DNA of 64,000 nt from Psychroflexus aurantiacus (GTDB lineage: Bacteria > Bacteroidota > Bacteroidia > Flavobacteriales > Flavobacteriaceae), in NCBI RefSeq assembly GCF_010820555.1, contig NZ_JAAIKD010000002.1, positions 372,001 to 436,000 of the forward strand, in the 5' to 3' direction. This document shows positions 35,226 through 44,694 of this stretch, piece after piece; within the stretch, counting starts at the first letter, position 1; the number at the start of each line of letters is the position of its first letter. A model generated the notes under the pieces. It was not told the origin of the DNA. It searched no databases and was given only the letters and a program-made list of their open reading frames with translations. The position numbers were made by a program, and so were the translations under genes.

Positions 35226-35705
35226 TTATTTCTTCCTTGTAAACACAGCTACGATTGCAGAAGTGACAATCCCGGTAGCAAGGGCCCAGATGCTAGATTT
35301 GATGATGTATGTCTTAAGATTAAATTCGGATTCTGCAGCTGCCAGACTTTTGTAATATCCTTTTTGAACAGCGTATTCAATAGCATTTTTAAAATACTCT
35401 GGAGTTATGATCTCAGAAATAATCCACTGGGTAACAGGACTGAAAATCGTAATGACCAGGGTGAGGATTATACCAGATCTTAAACCTTGCCAATAGGTCA
35501 TCTTTCCACCATAAAAGATGTTACGCTTCTCTTTTAGAGCCAGCACGTAAATGGCTACAGCGACGATCGCAAATAGCATCGTGAAATACTGGTGCAGATG
35601 GATATAGGTGTCATGAAGACCTGCCCATTTTTCCAGTAGCATCCAAAGCAACAGGGATCCTATGAATATAAAACCCCATTTTAATTCAATTTTTATTGAT
35701 TTCAT
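35226..35705 (-). CDS. DUF4199 membrane protein
   Basis: The 159-residue protein has four membrane helices and the DUF4199 layout: LKWGFIFIGSLLLWMLLEKW, a second hydrophobic helix, MTYWQGLRSGIILTLVITI, the soluble stretch with YFKNAIEYAVQKGYYKSLAA, and a C-terminal helix. The family is common in Bacteroidota and uncharacterised. Monocistronic. Confidence 0.85.
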   Translation of the reverse strand: MKSIKIELKWGFIFIGSLLLWMLLEKWAGLHDTYIHLHQYFTMLFAIVAVAIYVLALKEKRNIFYGGKMTYWQGLRSGIILTLVITIFSPVTQWIISEIITPEYFKNAIEYAVQKGYYKSLAAAESEFNLKTYIIKSSIWALATGIVTSAIVAVFTRKK

Positions 35706-35836
35706 TACCTTATTACTTGAGTCACTAAGTTAGATTATTTTTACGTAGTATTAGCTCAGAATTTTTAATGGAATCCAGTTGATATTCATTTTAGAACCCT
35801 GCTGAGTCTTAACTTTTGAATCTATATCTTTTTAAA

Positions 35837-36433
35837 ATGAAAATCTTAAAGCCAATTGTTACCTGCTTCATCCTGTTAAATAGTATTTCAATGTCGTCTC
35901 AATATGCTTCAGAAGGAGCTGGAGGCCTCCTTGATCTAGAACGGCACCAAGTGACTTTCAATTTTTTAGGACCCGGCATTCGGTATGAATTAGGGCTGTT
36001 TAGAAATCTAAGTGCATCCACAAGTCTGTCGCCCGCCTTTGGATATTACCAGAGCGGTTATACGTTTGGATTTGCATGGCATACCCGTGTGCGCTATTAT
36101 CATAATTTTAAACAGCGTAAAGATCTTGGTAACACTGTAACCGGTAATTCAGCTAATTATATTGGCCCTGCCACTACATTCTTCTGGGATCCTCTTCAGA
36201 TCGCAAATAATCTGGATGCGGATAAAGGCTTTTCTCTTGCTTTTTACGGCGCCGTATATGGTCTCCAGAGGACCAATAAACAGGGCTTTAATATAAATAT
36301 AGAGCTAGGTTATGGGTATTATGATGGTTTTGGAGTCCCTTCCGGCCACGGAGCCTTACTCAACTTTACTTTGGGGTGGGTGGCCACTAAACGAAAGTCC
36401 ACTGATCCGATTAAAGTCCCGCTCGACAATTAA
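35837..36433 (+). CDS. Exported protein, probable outer-membrane beta-barrel
   Basis: From the ATG at 35,837 the product has a signal peptide (MKILKPIVTCFILLNSISMS) and about 175 residues rich in alternating aromatic/small residues (FNFLGPGIRYELGLFRNLSA, FGYYQSGYTFGFAWHTRVRY, INIELGYGYYDGFG), the look of a small outer-membrane barrel. No family is recognised. The frame is open from a TTG at 35,816, but the signal peptide fixes the start. Confidence 0.75.
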   Translation: MKILKPIVTCFILLNSISMSSQYASEGAGGLLDLERHQVTFNFLGPGIRYELGLFRNLSASTSLSPAFGYYQSGYTFGFAWHTRVRYYHNFKQRKDLGNTVTGNSANYIGPATTFFWDPLQIANNLDADKGFSLAFYGAVYGLQRTNKQGFNINIELGYGYYDGFGVPSGHGALLNFTLGWVATKRKSTDPIKVPLDN

Positions 36434-36537
36434 AAATGATATTTTGAAGCTTAGTATGCTCTGAAAATCAAACTATATTTAGTCCTGATTCAGAAAAATA
36501 ATCGGCTTATTGGTTGAGGACGTGTTTATGATCTTGC

Positions 36538-36903
36538 TTAGATAATATCCAGATCTTTTACAGTCAATTCATTTTCTGTGTTCCCCGTATTCAGCGTGGA
36601 TTTAGGTTCGAACATCAGGACTTTTGCAACACCTACTGCTGATGGTTTATGCGGGGTTCCTTTTGGAACTATAATAAATTCTCCTGCATTTACTTCATGA
36701 GTTTCTTTTTCAAGTTCAATTTTGATCTTGCCTTCTATCACCAGGAATAATTCATCTTCATCATCGTGTTGGTGCATTATAAATTCATCCTTGAACTTGG
36801 CTATTTTGACGTGCTGGCCATTGAGCTCTCCAAGGATCTTGGGGTTCCAGAATTCTGAAAAAGAATCAAATTTTTGTTGAAGATTTACTTTTTTTATTTC
36901 CAT
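36538..36903 (-). CDS. Cupin-domain protein
   Basis: The 121-residue single-cupin protein has motif 1 HQHDDEDELFLVIEGKIKIE and motif 2 GEFIIVPKGTPHKPSA, with the His and Glu metal ligands present. Small cupins of this type bind metals or small ligands; the substrate is unknown. Confidence 0.88.
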   Translation of the reverse strand: MEIKKVNLQQKFDSFSEFWNPKILGELNGQHVKIAKFKDEFIMHQHDDEDELFLVIEGKIKIELEKETHEVNAGEFIIVPKGTPHKPSAVGVAKVLMFEPKSTLNTGNTENELTVKDLDII

Positions 36904-36979
36904 TTTTTTAAAGGTTTTCTTTCAGCTTTATGCTGGTTGAGCGACTCTTTTAGTATATTTTTTAAATCCTGAGGAATAC

Positions 36980-38089
36980 CTATGTCTTACTGGTCAATTT
37001 CTCTTTTAATTTTTTAAACAGGCCCTTTTTATTTTTCTTGTTTTCTTCAAAATTATCATTTCCAATCAACATGCCTACCGGCTCCAGGCTTTCATACTCC
37101 TTACAGATCACTTTCAGCATGGCGGCAAAGGGAAGAAAAAGGACCATGCCTGCTACTCCCCAGACTGAAGCCCCAATGATAAGGCTTAAAATGGCAGCAA
37201 AGGCATTGACATTCACACTGCTTCCCACGATTTTAGGGTTCAAGAAATTGCCTTCGAGCAGCTGGACAAACCAAAATAACATGGCCACCGCAAAAGGGAC
37301 CCAAAGCTGGTCATGTGACATAAAGGCGTACAACACTGGAATAGTAGCTCCCAGGGTTGTGCCTATGTAGGGGATAATGGAGAGTGAAGCCGCCAGAAAA
37401 CCAAATAATAACGGACTGTCTATCCCGATGATCCAAAGGCCAATGCTGTTGAGCGTACCTAGAATTAAAATCAAAATCAGCATGCCTGAAAGGTACTTTT
37501 GTCCAACCTGCTGAATATTCTTTAGCATAGTAAAGAACTGTTCTTTTTTATCGGCGGGTGAAAATTTCATAAAGGCTCTCACCAGGCCTTTATTGAAAAT
37601 AAGAAATAAAAACAAATAAATAAACATGGTTATCATGCCGGTCAAGAAACTGGCCGTGCTGTTGAATGTTCCTCCCAAAACCGTTCCTGCAGAATCTTTG
37701 AGCCAGGACGTCAGATCATTTAACAATTCGTCCTCATCGAGCTGGTCTACAAAGCTTACATTTTGATTGATATAGATAATGACATCGGTGTAGAGACTGG
37801 AGAGCTTCGCCCCGAAATTACTGATCTCATCAGATAAGGCTATGATTTCTGCAGAAAAAAAGGTAAGTCCTCCACTTATGATAATGATCATGAGGAGGAT
37901 GGAAAGAAATCCGGCTAAAATATTTCCCACTCCCCAGCTGGTTAGCTTTTTATGAACTGGATATAAGATAAAGGCAAGGAGCAAGGCTATGCCTAAAGGA
38001 ACGAGTATGGGTTTTCCCACGACTAAAAAAGCGATAAACAAAGCGAGGAAAGCTAAGATGAAAAACGATTTTTGAAATGATACGTTCAT
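36980..38089 (-). CDS. AI-2E family (PerM/YhhT-like) transporter
   Basis: The 369-residue protein has eight or so membrane segments in the AI-2E family pattern: an N-terminal helix pair (LALFIAFLVVGKPILVPLGI), a soluble domain (about 85-145), and conserved GFLAASLSIIPYIGTTLGAT and QLLEGNFLNPKIVGSSVNVN. The C-terminal tail is strongly basic (KKNKKGLFKKLKEKLTSKT). Family members export varied small molecules; despite the name, AI-2 need not be the substrate. Confidence 0.88.
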   Translation of the reverse strand: MNVSFQKSFFILAFLALFIAFLVVGKPILVPLGIALLLAFILYPVHKKLTSWGVGNILAGFLSILLMIIIISGGLTFFSAEIIALSDEISNFGAKLSSLYTDVIIYINQNVSFVDQLDEDELLNDLTSWLKDSAGTVLGGTFNSTASFLTGMITMFIYLFLFLIFNKGLVRAFMKFSPADKKEQFFTMLKNIQQVGQKYLSGMLILILILGTLNSIGLWIIGIDSPLLFGFLAASLSIIPYIGTTLGATIPVLYAFMSHDQLWVPFAVAMLFWFVQLLEGNFLNPKIVGSSVNVNAFAAILSLIIGASVWGVAGMVLFLPFAAMLKVICKEYESLEPVGMLIGNDNFEENKKNKKGLFKKLKEKLTSKT

Positions 38090-38409
38090 AAGTGTTTATT
38101 TTTTAGAAAAGGCATAAGCTAAGGAGTATTTGAACGAAAACCTGATTTATGTTAGTAAAATTAACCATTCTAAATTTATGAACTCTTTTTTTATGCGGGG
38201 ATATTTTTCAGAATTACTCCGGTGTTTTTTTAGTCTCTACTCCGGAACACCTCTCAAAACCAAGCTGTAGGCTCAGGTTAGGACTGTGCCTGAAGCAATG
38301 TATTTCTAAACCCGAAATCTTGCAGGAACAAATCCATACTAAATGAAATAGAAAAAGGACCTGATTTTAAATCAGATCCTTTGACTATACTTTAAAGGTA
38401 TTCAGGTTT
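38090..38409. other. Intergenic region upstream of the AI-2E gene with OmpA-gene terminator
   Basis: The 320 bases contain no gene. They hold the intrinsic terminator of the OmpA-family gene at 38,353-38,382 and, probably, the minus-strand promoter of the transporter near 38,100-38,160. I see no other ordered element. Confidence 0.5.
38353..38382 (-). terminator. Rho-independent terminator of the OmpA-family gene
   Basis: On the minus strand AAAGGATCTGATTT pairs with AAATCAGGTCCTTT (one mismatch) and is followed by TTTTTC. It lies 28 bases after the stop. Confidence 0.85.
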
Positions 38410-40362
38410 TTAGATTTTGAATAGATCAATAATCACTGTACGGTTATACGCACGCTGCTCCGGAAGTTTATTTCCAAAATCAGATTTGCTTGTATCTTCG
38501 CCATAGCCCTGTACTTCAAATTTTACATCCTTTCTATTTGAATTTACGAGTGCTTTTTCGAGAATGTTTTTGACATTATTGGCACGTGCCAAGGACAGTC
38601 TTTTATTGTTTTCGGCATCACCAATCACATCGGTATGTCCATGGATAATCACTTTACTGTTTTTAGGAATCTTTGGTGCCACAACATCGGTCAGGTACTT
38701 TTCGTACATCCTGATGGCAGTAGCATCGTCAAATTCGTAGAGAATGCTGAACCTCATGGCTTCATCAGCCTGAGCTGGTCCCCAAAGCACTACGTTTGCA
38801 TCGGATTCTTCGATAACTTCCAGACCATCCTCTGTGGTTCCTATCATTTTGACTTTAAAGTCTCCTTGAGATTCATTTCCTAAAATGGTTTTCCCGGGGA
38901 TACTCGCTTCATTTTCAACAAAGGGGCCGTAAGTTTTCAGCATTCCGTTTTTGTCTGTGAGTTCGAGTCTCCAGCTAGTGAAGGCTTCTTCGGCACCGTC
39001 GGCTTTAAAGACCACATAGCTGTCTACAGGTGCTTCCATAACTTTAAACTGTACAGGTTTCAGTGGAGCAGTAGGACCGCTTTGAAATTCCATAAGCAAA
39101 ACCGGAGAATTGCTTTCTATGCTCACGCGTCTGTCTTCATCTCTTAACAGATCCAAATCCTGAGTTCTTCCTTTTCGTTCTGAACTCACTTTAGGTTCTA
39201 TTCTGCCTTCAATGGCTATTCTGTTCGGGTTTATTGAAAAGACGTCGGTCAAATAGGTTTTAATCGATTGAGCCATTGCTTTTGCGTCTTCACTTCCTTG
39301 TTCTGAAGATCCCACCAAAGTGATCGCAGAATTTGGATTTTTGACCATACGGTCTCCAAGAATATTTATAATATTGTAATAGACAGTCATCCCGCGTTTC
39401 GCACGCCCGGATAAGTCTGTAGGGGTGTTCAGATTAACCTGCTCTTCCCTGAAGCCTTTAACCTGGTCTTTTTTCAGTAAGACATATCGACTTGCGATTT
39501 TGGTAGACCCCTGATCCATGTAGATATAGTTTCTTAACGGAAAGGTTTCAGAAACCGTAGCTTTTGCCGGAAGATTTCGGGGAGACACAATGCTGAAATC
39601 AACCACCGGTCTTATAATTTCGATTTCTTCAACAACCGACTTTTTACCCTGACCAAACTTTAGGGCTGCACCAGCTCTAAGCGTAGTGATGTTCCAGTTT
39701 TCTGTGGAACGTGGATTTTGTCCAAAATAGGGTTGAAAAGCCACAAATGGCGAAAGCACAAATTGAGTCTTCCTGGTATTGGAAGTCAAAGGAATATCAA
39801 ATCCTGCACCTATCTGCATTGACAAAATAGTGTTTTCCACATCTCCAAACTCTTCATTAACTGCAGGTCCTGCGACCTGTGCTGGGATATTTGGATTGGT
39901 TCCTTTTTCATAGGTAAATGATTTATCGAGATTGAATGCCAGTCTTGGTCCGCCATAAACATAAAACCCGTTTTTGAAGGGCGCTATTCTCACACTTGGT
40001 TCAACGGTGATGTAGCTAAGATCTGTGGATAAGTCCATCGGGCAGTTACATGGTGAAATCACCTGGTCCCATTCGCCCTGACGGCTGTCGTATCCTGTTT
40101 GCAGCATAATTCCCCAAACCGAATTTGTGAAATGATATTCTACCAGTGGGGCAGCATAAAGACCAGTTCCATTACCGTCTTTGAAAGCCGCAGGAACAGT
40201 TAAACCTGCATTGAGGTTTTGGGTGGTTCCCCGGTAGAAATTGAAGTTAGCACCGGCGGCTACTCCAAAATACCAGTTGGGTTTCTCGTATTCAACCTCC
40301 TGGGCTGTCGTCTGCATTTGAAAACCTAATGCAAAAATGATAAGTAAAAGTATTTTTTTCAT
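38410..40362 (-). CDS. OmpA-family outer membrane/peptidoglycan-binding protein
   Basis: The 650-residue protein has a signal peptide (MKKILLLIIFALGFQMQTTA), a beta-barrel-like N-terminal part (about 30-240: WYFGVAAGANFNFYRG, FKNGFYVYGGPRLAF), a long linker region and two OmpA-like modules. The C-terminal one has the peptidoglycan motif HGHTDVIGDAENNKRLSLAR-A, and an earlier related segment has ITLVGSSEQGSEDAKAMAQS. It anchors the outer membrane to the cell wall. A weak hairpin separates it from the downstream ice-binding gene in the same direction. Confidence 0.88.
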   Translation of the reverse strand: MKKILLLIIFALGFQMQTTAQEVEYEKPNWYFGVAAGANFNFYRGTTQNLNAGLTVPAAFKDGNGTGLYAAPLVEYHFTNSVWGIMLQTGYDSRQGEWDQVISPCNCPMDLSTDLSYITVEPSVRIAPFKNGFYVYGGPRLAFNLDKSFTYEKGTNPNIPAQVAGPAVNEEFGDVENTILSMQIGAGFDIPLTSNTRKTQFVLSPFVAFQPYFGQNPRSTENWNITTLRAGAALKFGQGKKSVVEEIEIIRPVVDFSIVSPRNLPAKATVSETFPLRNYIYMDQGSTKIASRYVLLKKDQVKGFREEQVNLNTPTDLSGRAKRGMTVYYNIINILGDRMVKNPNSAITLVGSSEQGSEDAKAMAQSIKTYLTDVFSINPNRIAIEGRIEPKVSSERKGRTQDLDLLRDEDRRVSIESNSPVLLMEFQSGPTAPLKPVQFKVMEAPVDSYVVFKADGAEEAFTSWRLELTDKNGMLKTYGPFVENEASIPGKTILGNESQGDFKVKMIGTTEDGLEVIEESDANVVLWGPAQADEAMRFSILYEFDDATAIRMYEKYLTDVVAPKIPKNSKVIIHGHTDVIGDAENNKRLSLARANNVKNILEKALVNSNRKDVKFEVQGYGEDTSKSDFGNKLPEQRAYNRTVIIDLFKI

Positions 40363-40389
40363 AAGTATAGTGAATTGAATTTTATAAAT

Positions 40390-40409
40390 CCCCCGCCATC
40401 TGGCAGGGG
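40390..40409 (-). terminator. Hairpin between the ice-binding and OmpA-family genes
   Basis: CCCCCGCC-atct-GGCAGGGG lies past the stop of the ice-binding gene. The U-run that should follow is poor (ATTTAT), so it may be a weak terminator or an mRNA-stabilising hairpin. Confidence 0.4.
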
Positions 40410-40421
40410 ATAATGATATAT

Positions 40422-42845
40422 TTAATTAGAAGGCTTAACAACTGCATTGGCGTCTAAAGTCACCGCAGACTGTGCTAATAATCTTCCTAATACTGTAGAG
40501 CGTGTATTGACAGAGATCAGTGTTTGAGATAAAATGTTTCCACTGAAATTAACGTCTGTTCCAAGCACAGCACCTGCACCTGCCACTACCCAGTAGATAT
40601 TATCGGCTTTAGCGCCATTGATCAGAATGATTTCAGTGTTGTCGGCTATCGTCAGGTCTCCTGCAATTTGGAAAACAAATTTAGCGCAGTCCACACCACC
40701 ACCATCTAAGGTAATGCTATTGGTTACTGAAAGTCCTGAAGACCATTTATAGACCCCTGAAGCTAAAGTCTGACCATTGATATTTCCAGCTAAAAGTTCA
40801 GTTTGATCCGGAGCCATTCCATTGGCAGTAGTAAATGCCGTTTCCATATTGCTTACAGCGGTGGTTAGATTGGCTGGTGTTGGAGAGGCATAATCTGAAG
40901 CGTAAACCCTACCAGTGACTAAACTTGAAGTAGAATACGTACCACTGGAATGAAGAATTAAACCAAATCCTGTTATGGCCGTTGAGCTGTTAGGACTAAT
41001 TCCAAGGTCACCTGTTATGGAGGTGTTACCCGTAGTTGAAATACCAGATTTTGCCAGCATGGCATAATCACCAGCCAGGCCTAAATCTACAGCAGGACTG
41101 GCACAAATTTGGCCTGTATTTACCTGTGTGAAATTAGCTGTGACTGCTTTATCAGCATTCATGGTTACCGTTAGTGGATTGTTCGTTCCAGTAGCATCTC
41201 CACTCCAGGATGAAAATTCATAGCCATTGTCTGGCGTAGCTGTTAGAATGACATCTTCTCCTTCGTTATAAGTCGCCTGATTTGGACTTTTATCCACCGT
41301 ACCGTTTAACGCATTTACCGTTAAGGTATACGTATTGACAGGTATCAATGTAAAGTTGGCTGTAATGGTCTTATCCGCATCCATAGTGACGGTTAGTGGG
41401 TTGTTGGTTCCAGTAGCATCACCACTCCAGGATGAAAACTCATAGCCTGTTGCAGGCGTTGGAGTCAAAATGACATCGGTTCCTTCGTCATAAGCTGGTT
41501 CATTTGGATTTTTATCCACGGTTCCGTTTTGAGCATTTACCGTTAAGGTATAGGTGTTTACGGGTATCAGTGTAAAGTTGGCTGTGATGGCCTTATCCGC
41601 ATCCATAGTCACGGTGAGTGGATTGTTGGTTCCGGTAGCATCACCACTCCAGGCTGAAAACTCATAGCCTGTTGCAGGCGTTGGGGTCAAAATGACATCG
41701 GGTCCTTCGTCATAAGCTGGTTCATTTGGATTTTTATCCACGGTTCCGTTTTGCGCAGTTACCGTTAAGGTATAGGTGTTTACGGGTATCAGTGTGAAGT
41801 TGGCTGTGATGGCCTTATCCGCATCCATAGTGACGGTGAGTGGATTGTTGGTTCCGGTAGCATCACCACTCCAGGATGAAAACTCATAGCCTGTTGCAGG
41901 CGTTGGAGTCAAAATGACATCGGTTCCTTCGTCATAAGTGGCCTGATTTGGGTTTTTATCCACAGTACCGTTTTGAGCAGTTACCGTTAGGGTATAAGGA
42001 ATTAAAGGTATCAGCGTAAAATTAGCCGTGATAGCCTTATTACTATCCATAACAACAGTTAATGGATTGGTGCTTCCAGAAGCATCTACACTCCAGGATG
42101 AAAATTCATAACCTAAGTCTGGAGTTGCTGTAAGTACCACTTCTGTTCCATGAGCGTACATAACCTGATCCGGGGTTTTACTTACACTCCCATTTACAGC
42201 AGTGACTTCCAGCGCGTAAGTTGCAATTTCAAAATTGGCAACCAAGGCGGTGTTTCCATTCATCTGGAATTCATAGGTTGAATTTGTGGAAACCACTTCA
42301 TCAGCCTGAGTCCAGTTTACAAACACAAAACCTTCACCGGGAACTGCAACAGCTGTTACGGTAGATTCATTATCGAATAAACCGGCTCCGGAAACCGTTC
42401 CGCTAGCCTCTGGCGCAACCGATAAGGAAAGCTGTGGGATGGTCGTGAAACTCCACACATAATTTTCCTGTAAGGCATTACCCATTGGATCTTCAATTCC
42501 TGTTGTGACTGTACCTGTGTAAATTGTAAAAGGTAAAAGATTCTCAGCAGGAGTAAAAAAAGCAGTCATTTCTGAATAGCTGAGGGTTCCAGTGAGTTCA
42601 GATGCTCCGCTTACACTATAGGTTGCTGAAGTTAATGTTTCGGGATTCAGTTCCTCATTGAAGGTAGCCGAAATCACCTGATCGAGGGGGACGTTGACGG
42701 CTTCATCTACGGGGATGGTAGAGACTACAATGGGACAAAGACCTGCCATTTCTTCTGCATCGTCTTTGGCGCAGCCTGTGGTCATAAGTGTTATAGCAAA
42801 CACTATGGCGAATGCGGGGATTAGATTTAATTTTTTGAAAAGCAT
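40422..42845 (-). CDS. Ice-binding (DUF3494) lipoprotein with InlB B-type repeats
   Basis: The 807-residue surface protein has, in order: a lipoprotein signal (residues 1-25, TTGC); an Ig-like Big_5 domain (about 35-135: VPLDQVISATFNEELNPETL); one diverged and five clear InlB B-type repeats (about 140-590), the best of 74 residues each with TVDKNPN, GYEFSSWSGDATGTNNPLTV and ADKAITANFT; and a C-terminal DUF3494 ice-binding beta-solenoid (about 595-807: LGLAGDYAMLAKSGISTTGN, DLGISPNSSTAITGFG). DUF3494 proteins bind ice crystals and lower ice growth; the repeats act as a spacer off the cell surface. This suggests a cold or sea-ice lifestyle. Confidence 0.92.
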   Translation of the reverse strand: MLFKKLNLIPAFAIVFAITLMTTGCAKDDAEEMAGLCPIVVSTIPVDEAVNVPLDQVISATFNEELNPETLTSATYSVSGASELTGTLSYSEMTAFFTPAENLLPFTIYTGTVTTGIEDPMGNALQENYVWSFTTIPQLSLSVAPEASGTVSGAGLFDNESTVTAVAVPGEGFVFVNWTQADEVVSTNSTYEFQMNGNTALVANFEIATYALEVTAVNGSVSKTPDQVMYAHGTEVVLTATPDLGYEFSSWSVDASGSTNPLTVVMDSNKAITANFTLIPLIPYTLTVTAQNGTVDKNPNQATYDEGTDVILTPTPATGYEFSSWSGDATGTNNPLTVTMDADKAITANFTLIPVNTYTLTVTAQNGTVDKNPNEPAYDEGPDVILTPTPATGYEFSAWSGDATGTNNPLTVTMDADKAITANFTLIPVNTYTLTVNAQNGTVDKNPNEPAYDEGTDVILTPTPATGYEFSSWSGDATGTNNPLTVTMDADKTITANFTLIPVNTYTLTVNALNGTVDKSPNQATYNEGEDVILTATPDNGYEFSSWSGDATGTNNPLTVTMNADKAVTANFTQVNTGQICASPAVDLGLAGDYAMLAKSGISTTGNTSITGDLGISPNSSTAITGFGLILHSSGTYSTSSLVTGRVYASDYASPTPANLTTAVSNMETAFTTANGMAPDQTELLAGNINGQTLASGVYKWSSGLSVTNSITLDGGGVDCAKFVFQIAGDLTIADNTEIILINGAKADNIYWVVAGAGAVLGTDVNFSGNILSQTLISVNTRSTVLGRLLAQSAVTLDANAVVKPSN
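41110..42230 (-). repeat. Tandem 222-bp coding repeats
   Basis: Five successive InlB B-type repeats inside the ice-binding gene are tandem DNA repeats with a 222-bp period (for example TTATCCGCAT recurs at 41,371 and 41,593). The middle copies are nearly identical in DNA, pointing to recent duplication and probable copy-number variation; the outer copies are diverged. Confidence 0.85.
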
Positions 42846-43122
42846 AGATTCTTGATTAAGTTGTTATTGGCTTTCAGCCGGCGTGAACTAATTTTCACTT
42901 TACAAAGCTGGTGACAATGCCATGGCTTATGTTATATAAGTCACACATTTGAATATTGTTTTAGAAAGAGGATGTGTTGCAGGGCTGGACTGGGTTGAAA
43001 CCTTCTGGATGTGCTTATTTTTTGATCAAAAAAATAAATTAAATCAAAATAAGTTATAAAATTTGCGCAGATATTTGAATTATTGCCCTGACGAAAAAAT
43101 AAATATTTTGGACTAAAAAAAA

Positions 43123-43166
43123 CACCACAGCGGTTTAAAATTTCAAAGATGAATACTGCTGTGCTG
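43123..43166 (-). terminator. Probable terminator of the AraC-family gene
   Basis: On the minus strand CAGCACAGCAGT pairs with ACCGCTGTGGTG across a loop of about 20 bases and is followed by TTTTTTTT. It is 30 bases past the stop. The remainder of 42,846-43,195 shows no gene. Confidence 0.55.
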
Positions 43167-43195
43167 TTTGCAAAACTTTAAAAAACGGGTAAGGC

Positions 43196-43756
43196 TTAGC
43201 CGAGGCTTAAGGAGTCTTTTCTCTGACTCATCATTTGCTTATAACAGGAAGGGGAGAGTCCGGTTACTTTTTTGAACTGACCGGACAGGTGAGCCACACT
43301 GCTGTAATGCATGAGGTAAGAGATTTCAGAAAGACTGATATTAGTAGTTAAAAAATAGAATTTTACACGCTCAATTTTACGCTGAATAATAAACTGCTGA
43401 ATGGAAATACCATTAACCATAGAAAACACATTGGCTAAATAGGTGTAGTCATAGCGTAATTTCATACTTATATAATCTGAATAACTCATGATCTGCAGTC
43501 CATCGGCATAACTAAGCATTTCTTTGATGACCACCTTAATTTTTTCTACGAGGATGACTTTGCTGGTGTCGTGAAGTTTTAAGCCATAAGGCAATAAGCT
43601 GTTTTTGAGTTTGCTGTGTTTACGCGGATTCAAATCCTGAGGAAGGTCGATAATCCCGTCGGCAATACATCCGTAAGGTATCTTTAACTTATTCAATTCT
43701 TTTTTAACCTGTTCTTCTTCAGGTAAATTAAGCATGTCTTTTATATATAACTTCAT
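43196..43756 (-). CDS. AraC-family transcriptional regulator
   Basis: The 186-residue protein has a short N-terminal segment and a C-terminal AraC double HTH from about residue 90 (YDYTYLANVFSMVNGISIQQ, FIIQRKIERVKFYFLTTNIS, LSEISYLMHYSSVAHLSGQF, FKKVTGLSPSCYKQ). There is no membrane segment. It is the last intact core-like gene before the truncated topoisomerase. Its target is unknown. Confidence 0.87.
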   Translation of the reverse strand: MKLYIKDMLNLPEEEQVKKELNKLKIPYGCIADGIIDLPQDLNPRKHSKLKNSLLPYGLKLHDTSKVILVEKIKVVIKEMLSYADGLQIMSYSDYISMKLRYDYTYLANVFSMVNGISIQQFIIQRKIERVKFYFLTTNISLSEISYLMHYSSVAHLSGQFKKVTGLSPSCYKQMMSQRKDSLSLG

Positions 43757-44088
43757 GGTAATTTATTTAACCCATTATGCTGAAATGCTCAGCCACTCAA
43801 TCGTACATTGCTTTAAGGATTAAAGCCTCAATGACCGATTATACGTTCACTCTTTTTTTTAATAAGGTAGCTTATAGTTAAGGTTCTATTTTGTTAAACC
43901 TTAACAATTGTTTATTAATTAACAGGTTTAGTATTAAAGCCGTTTTTGGGTAAGTAAAATGATGTTTGGCAGGACTGTGGCAGAAGTGACAAGAGCGATG
44001 GCTATCCAAAGCAGAATTTTTAAAAAATGAGTTTTATAGAGGTGTTTTTAACTTGATCTACTTTGAGCCGGCATGCCTGAAGCCTGGT
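43757..44088. other. Intergenic region, no gene seen
   Basis: The 332 bases between the AraC gene start and the topoisomerase remnant are AT-rich (including a T-run near 43,851 and a TTGTTTATTAATTAAC stretch), and probably hold the AraC-gene promoter. I find no supported coding or RNA feature. Confidence 0.4.
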
Positions 44089-44694
44089 TTAGTTTGGATC
44101 GAGTTCATTTTTTAGCAGATACAACACACCCACCTCTTCCCTGGAAAGGCTTTGATTGGAATCGAGCAGTTTATCGATTTCCGTTTGGAAATACTTCAGG
44201 GTTTTGCCCTGGGTATACTCTTCAATCACCCTGGGGTCTATGTATGCACTTCGGGCTACAGCGGGGGTATTTCCCAATTTTTCTGAAACCCGTATCACGG
44301 CTTTGCGAATATTTTCATCCAGTAAGTCCTGGTCCTCCTGATCCACAGCGCCCAGCTCATCCAGGGCAATGGCGGCAATCATGGTGCCGGCCCAGGTTCT
44401 GAAGTCTTTGGCAGAAAACGCTTCGCCCATGTGTTCCCGGATATAGGCATTGAGGTCCTCGCTTTTGACATCCACTTTATGCCCGGCTTCATCATAGTAT
44501 TTGAAAATTTCATAGCCCGGAATCTCGTCCAACTCCCGAACGATCCTGGCCAGTTTTTTATTGATCACTCTTTTTTCCAGATCCTGCCCCGATTTACGAT
44601 ACAAGAAGTTGGTTTGCCAGTATATATAGGGTTTCGGGATATGGAGGTACAAAAAGGTACAGAATTTTACCACTTTCCGTGAAGAAATTAACAT
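44089..44694 (-). pseudogene. 5'-truncated DNA topoisomerase IB gene
   Basis: From about residue 34 (44,595) the frame reads as the C-terminal half of a bacterial type IB topoisomerase: KSGQDLEKRVINKKLARIVR, VDVKSEDLNAYIREHMGEAF, FSAKDFRTWAGTMIAAIALD, and the active-site region NTPAVARSAYIDPRVIEEYT with the catalytic Tyr. Full enzymes have about 340-360 residues; here the N-terminal 150 or so, which carry part of the catalytic pocket, are replaced by an unrelated 33-codon stretch. The break coincides with the start of the AT-rich accessory region, so an insertion or deletion removed the 5' half. Confidence 0.8.

Noticed and set aside
41110-42230. CRISPR-like regular repeats
   Set aside because: The 222-bp period is coding and produces 74-residue protein repeats; there are no short repeats with unique spacers and no cas genes.
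44073-44402. Plus-strand frame of 109 codons
   Set aside because: Antisense shadow of the topoisomerase IB fragment, whose minus-strand frame has clear family motifs.
44089-44694. Functional short topoisomerase
   Set aside because: The missing N-terminal half is needed for DNA binding and part of catalysis; the first 33 codons are unrelated sequence.
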